The notes under the pieces: model-generated
What the model saw: only the letters and a program-made list of their open reading frames with translations
Databases searched by the model: none
What the model was told of the DNA's origin: nothing
Shown here: piece after piece, positions 60,170-64,000 of the stretch
Layout of the letters: every line of letters starts with the position of its first letter
How positions within the stretch are numbered: the first letter of the stretch is position 1
Source: an uncultured Clostridia bacterium
GTDB taxonomy: Bacteria; Bacillota; Clostridia; Lachnospirales; Lachnospiraceae
Assembly (NCBI GenBank): GCA_937895705.1
Contig: CALBKM010000011.1
Span: 42,683 to 106,682 of the forward strand
Length of the DNA: 64,000 nucleotides
Direction: 5' to 3'
Program-made: the position numbers and the translations under genes

Positions 60170-61270
60170 ATGTACATATACGAAGAAGAGTATTTTTATA
60201 AATATGTTGTAAAAAAAGAAAAAGTCAATGTGGTAACAGCCATGCTTCGACGTGAGGAATTTTATGAAACTTTCTTTATCGCTAAAAAGAATGGAGAAAG
60301 GGAAATAAATGCAATAAAGAAGCCTTCTGTTTTATATGAGATTCAGAAGAATTTAAAAGAATATTTTTATAAGTATCCTATTTCAGTAGCTGCAAAAGGT
60401 TTTATACCTGGCGAAAGTTATTTTGAATTTTTAAAACCTCATATGGGTAGAAAGTTTTACATGAGAGTTGACATAAAGGATTTCTTTGGTTCAATTACGA
60501 CTGATACGCTCTCAAAAGAGTTATCGCGTGGTTGTAAGGTAGAATCAATAGTAGAGATAATGGTACAGTTGTGTACTATTAATGATAAATTACCGCAAGG
60601 CGGAGTGACGTCTCCTGTTTTGTCAAATATAGCATTTACGAAAGTAGATCAAAGAATTATAAAGTACTGTCAATCGTTAATTACATTATACAAAGGTGCA
60701 GAAAGAAAAGCCAATGATATTGTATATACCAGATATGCAGACGATATGCTTTTTTCAAGCGATAATTTTGATTTCAAAAAATCGAAATATTTTCTATACA
60801 TGATAAAGAAAATACTTTTAGAAAATGGATATAAGATTAATTCTGAAAAAACAAAATACGGTTATGAAGAAATAGTATTGTCTGGTTTTGTAGTAGGGAA
60901 AGATATTCATTTGTCAAGAAAAAAGTGTCAACAGATAAATTCAATTTTGTTCTATTTTGATAAAAGAACGCCTCAAAAGAGAAGAAGACCATACAGTGTG
61001 AATCACGAAAAAATTTCACATGACGATATGATTAAAGAACTTAATAAATTGAGTATTCCGAATGAAAATGGTGAGAGACTTAGTTTTGGAAATGTTAATG
61101 ATTTAATTAATTACTTGTGTGGTTATAGAGCATTTCTTATTTCTATGGTACGGAGCAATATGGGAAAGTCGAGGGAAGAAAAAGATGTTCATGTTACTCA
61201 AGTTAACAAAAGAATCGAAAAAATTCAGAAGTTAGTTGATGCACTTGCAAAGCATTATGAGAAAGTATAA
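60170..61270 (+). CDS. Retron reverse transcriptase
   Basis: A 366-residue reverse transcriptase that would copy the msd part of the adjacent ncRNA into branched msDNA. RT motifs in order: KGFIPGESYFEFLKPH (the retron NAxxH region, with only the final His kept), VDIKDFFGSIT (Asp101), LPQGGVTSPVLSN (141-153), YTRYADDMLFS (YADD 189-192), NGYKINSEKTKYG and VLSGFVVGKDIHLS (region Y, VTG replaced by LSG). There is no maturase or endonuclease domain, so it is not a group II intron enzyme. ATG 60170 lies 9 bases after the ncRNA a2 arm with no clear ribosome site. Confidence 0.92.
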   Translation: MYIYEEEYFYKYVVKKEKVNVVTAMLRREEFYETFFIAKKNGEREINAIKKPSVLYEIQKNLKEYFYKYPISVAAKGFIPGESYFEFLKPHMGRKFYMRVDIKDFFGSITTDTLSKELSRGCKVESIVEIMVQLCTINDKLPQGGVTSPVLSNIAFTKVDQRIIKYCQSLITLYKGAERKANDIVYTRYADDMLFSSDNFDFKKSKYFLYMIKKILLENGYKINSEKTKYGYEEIVLSGFVVGKDIHLSRKKCQQINSILFYFDKRTPQKRRRPYSVNHEKISHDDMIKELNKLSIPNENGERLSFGNVNDLINYLCGYRAFLISMVRSNMGKSREEKDVHVTQVNKRIEKIQKLVDALAKHYEKV

Positions 61271-61383
61271 ATATAGTTGGATTAGGTGTAGTTGACTAGT
61301 TTACTTCAAAGATAGTTCTCCTCTTTGTGGAAATTCATCAGGTTACAAACAACAACAAGCAAACTCCCAAATCTCTGTATATG

Positions 61384-61392
61384 TGTTATAAT
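61384..61392 (+). promoter_or_regulatory. Extended -10 promoter upstream of the DinB gene
   Basis: TGTTATAAT is a good extended -10; no clear -35 was found. Confidence 0.6.
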
Positions 61393-61430
61393 AAAAACAG
61401 CAAAACATGAAATCTGCGGAGGAAATTGCT

Positions 61431-62147
61431 ATGATAAAGGAAGCCTTATACACCCCAATCTGGGAAAAGTACGAAGCGTTAAAAGTTGCCTTAGAGGGAA
61501 CAGATATAGACAGGATAAGAGAACTCACATTGGAAGTTCATGCAATGGTTCATCCGGCGGAAGTTTCCGGTAGGAGCGAAAAGACGATTGCGAACTATGT
61601 TTGGGATTATATGCGAAAGGGCAATCAGAACACATTGGTTCCGAGAGAAGATTACGATGTGGATTTACATTATGCAGGGACAAGAACGGTTCCTATGTGT
61701 TGGCAATTTTGGCATACATACCGGATTGAAGATATTGTAAGCAATATTTTGATGGCAAACCAAGAGCAAATTTTTAATGAAGAGTGGCAAAGAAAAATAG
61801 GTGCATCCATTACGGATACGGGCAATGCTTTGGAACTTGATGAGGCAATAGCATTTGGAAAAGACTTGAATGTGGAAGCACTTCATGAGTATATGATTAC
61901 AGTCGGAAAGAATACAAGAGCAATATTGCAAAATTTGACCTTAGAGCAAATTAAGTCAATGGTACCGGAAGAGTGGGTTATGCGGATTTTGGAAGAAGGT
62001 GGTGTGACGACGGATTTCCGCTCGGTTTGGTTGTTGGTATTCTGGGGAAGGCTGACCAGGGGCGGTATGATATTAACTCCGATGACCAGGCATCATATGA
62101 TGCATTTGACACCGTGTTTAAATAACTTGCCAATTTTGGGTGAATGA
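61431..62147 (+). CDS. DinB-like family protein
   Basis: A 238-residue helical protein. ATG 61431 has CGGAGGAAAT upstream, so it is preferred over ATG 61407. Histidines in a DinB-type arrangement appear in EVHAMVHP, FWHTYRIEDI and MTRHHMMHL, consistent with a metal-binding four-helix bundle; FWGRLTRGGMILTP near the C-terminus is typical of the Firmicutes subgroup. Base composition is closer to the chromosome than to the retron genes. Confidence 0.75.
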   Translation: MIKEALYTPIWEKYEALKVALEGTDIDRIRELTLEVHAMVHPAEVSGRSEKTIANYVWDYMRKGNQNTLVPREDYDVDLHYAGTRTVPMCWQFWHTYRIEDIVSNILMANQEQIFNEEWQRKIGASITDTGNALELDEAIAFGKDLNVEALHEYMITVGKNTRAILQNLTLEQIKSMVPEEWVMRILEEGGVTTDFRSVWLLVFWGRLTRGGMILTPMTRHHMMHLTPCLNNLPILGE

Positions 62148-62180
62148 TTGTGTTAAACGGACTTGAGGAGATGATAAAAC

Positions 62181-62639
62181 ATGGACTACGAAATAAGATT
62201 AGCCACTGCTACTGATATTCCTCCGGCCCTTGATTTGGCATGGCGTATGTTTGTGAAGTACGATGCGCCGGATTACGGAGTTGAACATACAGAACGTATG
62301 CGAGAGGCAATTGAAGACAGATTAAAAGATTTAAGTATTTATAATCAACGGTTGCTGGTGGTCGCATTAGCCGATGGTAAAGTTGTAGGGATGATAGAAA
62401 CCTATGGAACAGAAAGAATTTCTTTACTGTTTGTTGACAGTGAGTATCAACGTAAAGGAATCGCGACTGCACTGATGAGTAAAGTCGCAAGTGAGTTAAA
62501 AAAGAGAGGTTATGATAAGATTGTGTTGAATTCATCACCGCATGGTTTATCCTTTTATAAGCGTTTCGGGTTTACTGTTGTAGAGGAAGAAAAGAATCCG
62601 GATACCCCATGGAAAACGCCGATGCAATATGTTTTGTGA
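62181..62639 (+). CDS. GNAT family N-acetyltransferase
   Basis: A 152-residue GNAT domain transferring acetyl from acetyl-CoA. The acetyl-CoA loop is YQRKGIATALMSK and the closing strand SPHGLSFYKRFGF. GAGGAGATG precedes ATG 62181. The substrate is unknown. Confidence 0.9.
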   Translation: MDYEIRLATATDIPPALDLAWRMFVKYDAPDYGVEHTERMREAIEDRLKDLSIYNQRLLVVALADGKVVGMIETYGTERISLLFVDSEYQRKGIATALMSKVASELKKRGYDKIVLNSSPHGLSFYKRFGFTVVEEEKNPDTPWKTPMQYVL

Positions 62640-62672
62640 AATGATTTATAATAGAAGTAAGGAGGCCTTGAC

Positions 62673-62738
62673 ATGATATTAGAACCTCATGTTTTACATA
62701 TATCCGAAGTCCGGGATATCTTTGCCCATGCGGAATAG
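62673..62738 (+). CDS. Very short ORF (21 residues), possible gene remnant
   Basis: ATG 62673 follows a strong AAGGAGG by 8 bases and runs 21 codons (MILEPHVLHISEVRDIFAHA, then Glu) to TAG. The good start signal suggests it is translated or is the surviving start of a deleted gene. No family is recognised. Confidence 0.35.
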   Translation: MILEPHVLHISEVRDIFAHAE

Positions 62739-62789
62739 TAGGTAGTTAGTTCTGTATGGGCGAATAAAACAGATTGGAGAAATAGAATT

Positions 62790-63458
62790 ATGAATACACG
62801 ATTATTAGGATTTTTCAGTGGTTTTCCGACACGTCACTTTCCGAAAGACATAGTCAGTCGGCTTAAGGAAGAATTGACCCGTCGGGAGAGTCTTGTTTTT
62901 GTAAGTGCATGGCCTTCGGAGTATGAGCAGAATGACAGTGACTCCACAGGGATGCATGGCATGTTTGTAGAATGCGGTATGCCGTTCAAACGATTCTGTG
63001 TAATTGATAACAGAACCGATGTAGCGGATGCCAAACAGTTGATTCGGGAGGCCTCATGCATTTTTCTTATGGGCGGACATGCAACGCAGCAATTTCAGTT
63101 GATTGGCGAGAAAGGCATATTGGAGGAAATATGCAACAGTTCTGCAGTTATCTTAGGCGTGAGCGCCGGTTCAATAAACATGGCAAAACACGCAATTGAT
63201 GTATGGGAATCTCATGTGCCGTATGACGGTCTGGGACTGGCGGATATTACGATTAAAGCACATGTCACGCCGGATAATCAGGAGTTGGAGCAGACGTTGT
63301 TGCAGATTTCAAAGGAGCAGGATTTGCCGATTTGTGCCATGGAGGATGAAAGTGCCATCTTTGTGAAGGACGATAATATCTCGTATGTGGGAAACATCCG
63401 TTGGATAAGCAAAGGCGAGATCGGGCCGTTTGAAGTGGAGAGATTAAAAGGGGAATAA
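62790..63458 (+). CDS. Peptidase S51 family protein (type 1 glutamine amidotransferase-like)
   Basis: A 222-residue protein. IFLMGGHATQQF near residue 92 and the nucleophile elbow LGVSAGSINMA near residue 120 place it in the S51 (peptidase E-like) branch, with Ser as nucleophile. AIDVWESH and LADITIKAHVTPD follow the family order. GGAGAAATAG precedes ATG 62790. The family includes alpha-aspartyl dipeptidases; the substrate here is not known. Confidence 0.85.
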   Translation: MNTRLLGFFSGFPTRHFPKDIVSRLKEELTRRESLVFVSAWPSEYEQNDSDSTGMHGMFVECGMPFKRFCVIDNRTDVADAKQLIREASCIFLMGGHATQQFQLIGEKGILEEICNSSAVILGVSAGSINMAKHAIDVWESHVPYDGLGLADITIKAHVTPDNQELEQTLLQISKEQDLPICAMEDESAIFVKDDNISYVGNIRWISKGEIGPFEVERLKGE

Positions 63459-63480
63459 AGAGATAATGTGATTTGTACGG

Positions 63481-63525
63481 CCTCCGTTCGGGATACAAGA
63501 GTTTCGGACGGAGGTCTTTATTTTT
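63481..63525 (+). terminator. Terminator after the S51 gene
   Basis: CCTCCGT pairs with ACGGAGG around a longer loop, followed by TCTTTATTTTT. Confidence 0.75.
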
Positions 63526-63546
63526 ACAGGAGTGCCAATAATTAAC

Positions 63547-63575
63547 TTGACACTTTCTTTGCGTGATGTTATAAT
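63547..63575 (+). promoter_or_regulatory. Consensus promoter with TGACAC operator boxes
   Basis: TTGACA at 63547-63552 and TATAAT at 63570-63575, 17-base spacer. TGACAC overlaps the -35, GTGTCA (inverted) lies just after the -10 at 63577, and TGACACTT recurs at about 63593 before the start codon. This spacing suggests a repressor site, perhaps for the gene's own product. Confidence 0.8.
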
Positions 63576-63610
63576 AGTGTCACAAATAATAATGACACTT
63601 CGGAGGCTAT

Positions 63611-63877
63611 ATGATAAAGACGCTGGAAGAAGCATTGAAGTATATATCAGAGCTGGAAAAAGAGAATAAAGTTCTGCGTGAGGAATTGGAGCATTACCGG
63701 TCTCAAAAGCCAGCCGGCCGTAAGAAGCACGATGCGGCGTGGACTGCTTCTTACAATGATTTTGTCGTGAAGTACGAAGACGGTATGACGATTATGGAGA
63801 TTGTGAATCAGGGGGATATCAGCAGACGGACGGCGTACCGGTATAAGGCGTATTATGAGGCAATGAAGAAGGAGTAG
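63611..63877 (+). CDS. Small coiled-coil/helix-turn-helix protein
   Basis: An 88-residue protein. The N-terminal third is coiled coil (LEEALKYISELEKENKVLREEL). The rest, from GRKKHDAAW, ends in a resolvase-like helix-turn-helix (MTIMEIVNQGDISRRTAYRYKAYY). It is probably a DNA-binding regulator and could bind the TGACAC boxes at its own promoter. TTCGGAGGC precedes ATG 63611. Confidence 0.7.
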   Translation: MIKTLEEALKYISELEKENKVLREELEHYRSQKPAGRKKHDAAWTASYNDFVVKYEDGMTIMEIVNQGDISRRTAYRYKAYYEAMKKE

Positions 63878-63910
63878 CCGTATTGTTTTATGGAAGGATG
63901 TAGGTTGACG

Positions 63911-64000
63911 ATGAAAAAGGAGATAGTTGTCACACAGATAGATGTTAACAGTAATAAAGTAGGTATTATGAGAGTAAATAATGTAGATTACATATCACTT
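63911..64000 (+). CDS. Start of a probable KilA-N/phage-type protein (3' end outside window)
   Basis: ATG 63911 opens a frame of 30 codons to the window end (MKKEIVVTQIDVNSNKVG... ending DYISL). The DYISL ending at this distance from the start resembles the opening of KilA-N domain proteins, which are carried by phages and mobile elements. The call rests on few residues, and the ribosome site is weak. Confidence 0.45.
   Translation, partial: MKKEIVVTQIDVNSNKVGIMRVNNVDYISL

Noticed and set aside
60170..61270. Group II intron or diversity-generating retroelement
   Set aside because: No maturase X or endonuclease domain, no intron domains V/VI, no template/variable repeat pair; the adjacent a1/a2 stem fits a retron instead.

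Overview
The window looks like a chromosomal segment of an anaerobic Clostridia bacterium, most likely Lachnospiraceae. The signs are a CIRCE-controlled groESL operon, single-chain glycyl-tRNA synthetase, pyruvate phosphate dikinase, fused SecDF, and several families I know mainly from Lachnospiraceae (DUF6062, DUF6106-like, DUF5716/DUF5717). Identification is by reading protein sequences from memory; no database search was run.

Layout. 0-5.9 kb: the end of a DUF2225 gene, a structured intergenic element, a DUF6062 gene, groES-groEL and guaB. 6-10 kb: a three-gene phosphorelay (hybrid histidine kinase, membrane-anchored REC-HPt, stand-alone REC). 10-14.5 kb: a GldAFG/DUF4340-type ABC transporter operon. 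14.5-21 kb: a LUD-domain gene (minus strand), a degenerate arylsulfotransferase-like protein, topoisomerase III, and an HD-GYP protein whose 7TM+PAS sensor resembles that of the hybrid kinase. 20.9-21.5 kb: tRNA-Val and tRNA-Met followed by two tandem copies of a tRNA-end cassette. 21.5-31 kb: an SGNH hydrolase, DegV (minus), SecDF, a membrane protein, a KdpDE-like pair without the pump, and pyruvate kinase. 31-41 kb: a probable operon of DUF5717, an actin/Hsp70-fold DUF5716 protein, a TPR protein, a coiled-coil membrane protein, a cell-wall amidase, RdgB and a YfcE-like phosphoesterase. 41.2-42.2 kb: seven tRNAs and a second tRNA-end cassette. 42.3-46.5 kb: glyS and ppdK.

From about 46.6 kb to the end the character changes. 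Genes become AT-rich, use AAA/ATA-type codons, and are mostly conflict or mobile functions. In order these are: a calcineurin-phosphatase/STAND-like NTPase bracketed by 104-bp direct repeats that carry a terminator; a P-loop kinase-Nmad3 pair followed by two NUDIX genes; two DUF3795 proteins around a HEXXH protein; a VOC protein; a complete three-gene ABC-3C system (HNH effector, middle component, DUF2326 ABC ATPase); a complete retron (OLD/TOPRIM effector, about 181-nt ncRNA with a perfect 15-bp closing stem, reverse transcriptase); then DinB, GNAT, S51 peptidase, an HTH protein with a repeated operator, and the start of a probable KilA-N protein.

The most exciting content is this defence island, above all the retron, whose msr-msd can be delimited directly from sequence, and the neighbouring ABC-3C system. 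The second is a family of tRNA-3'-end-bounded hairpin cassettes present at two separate tRNA loci.
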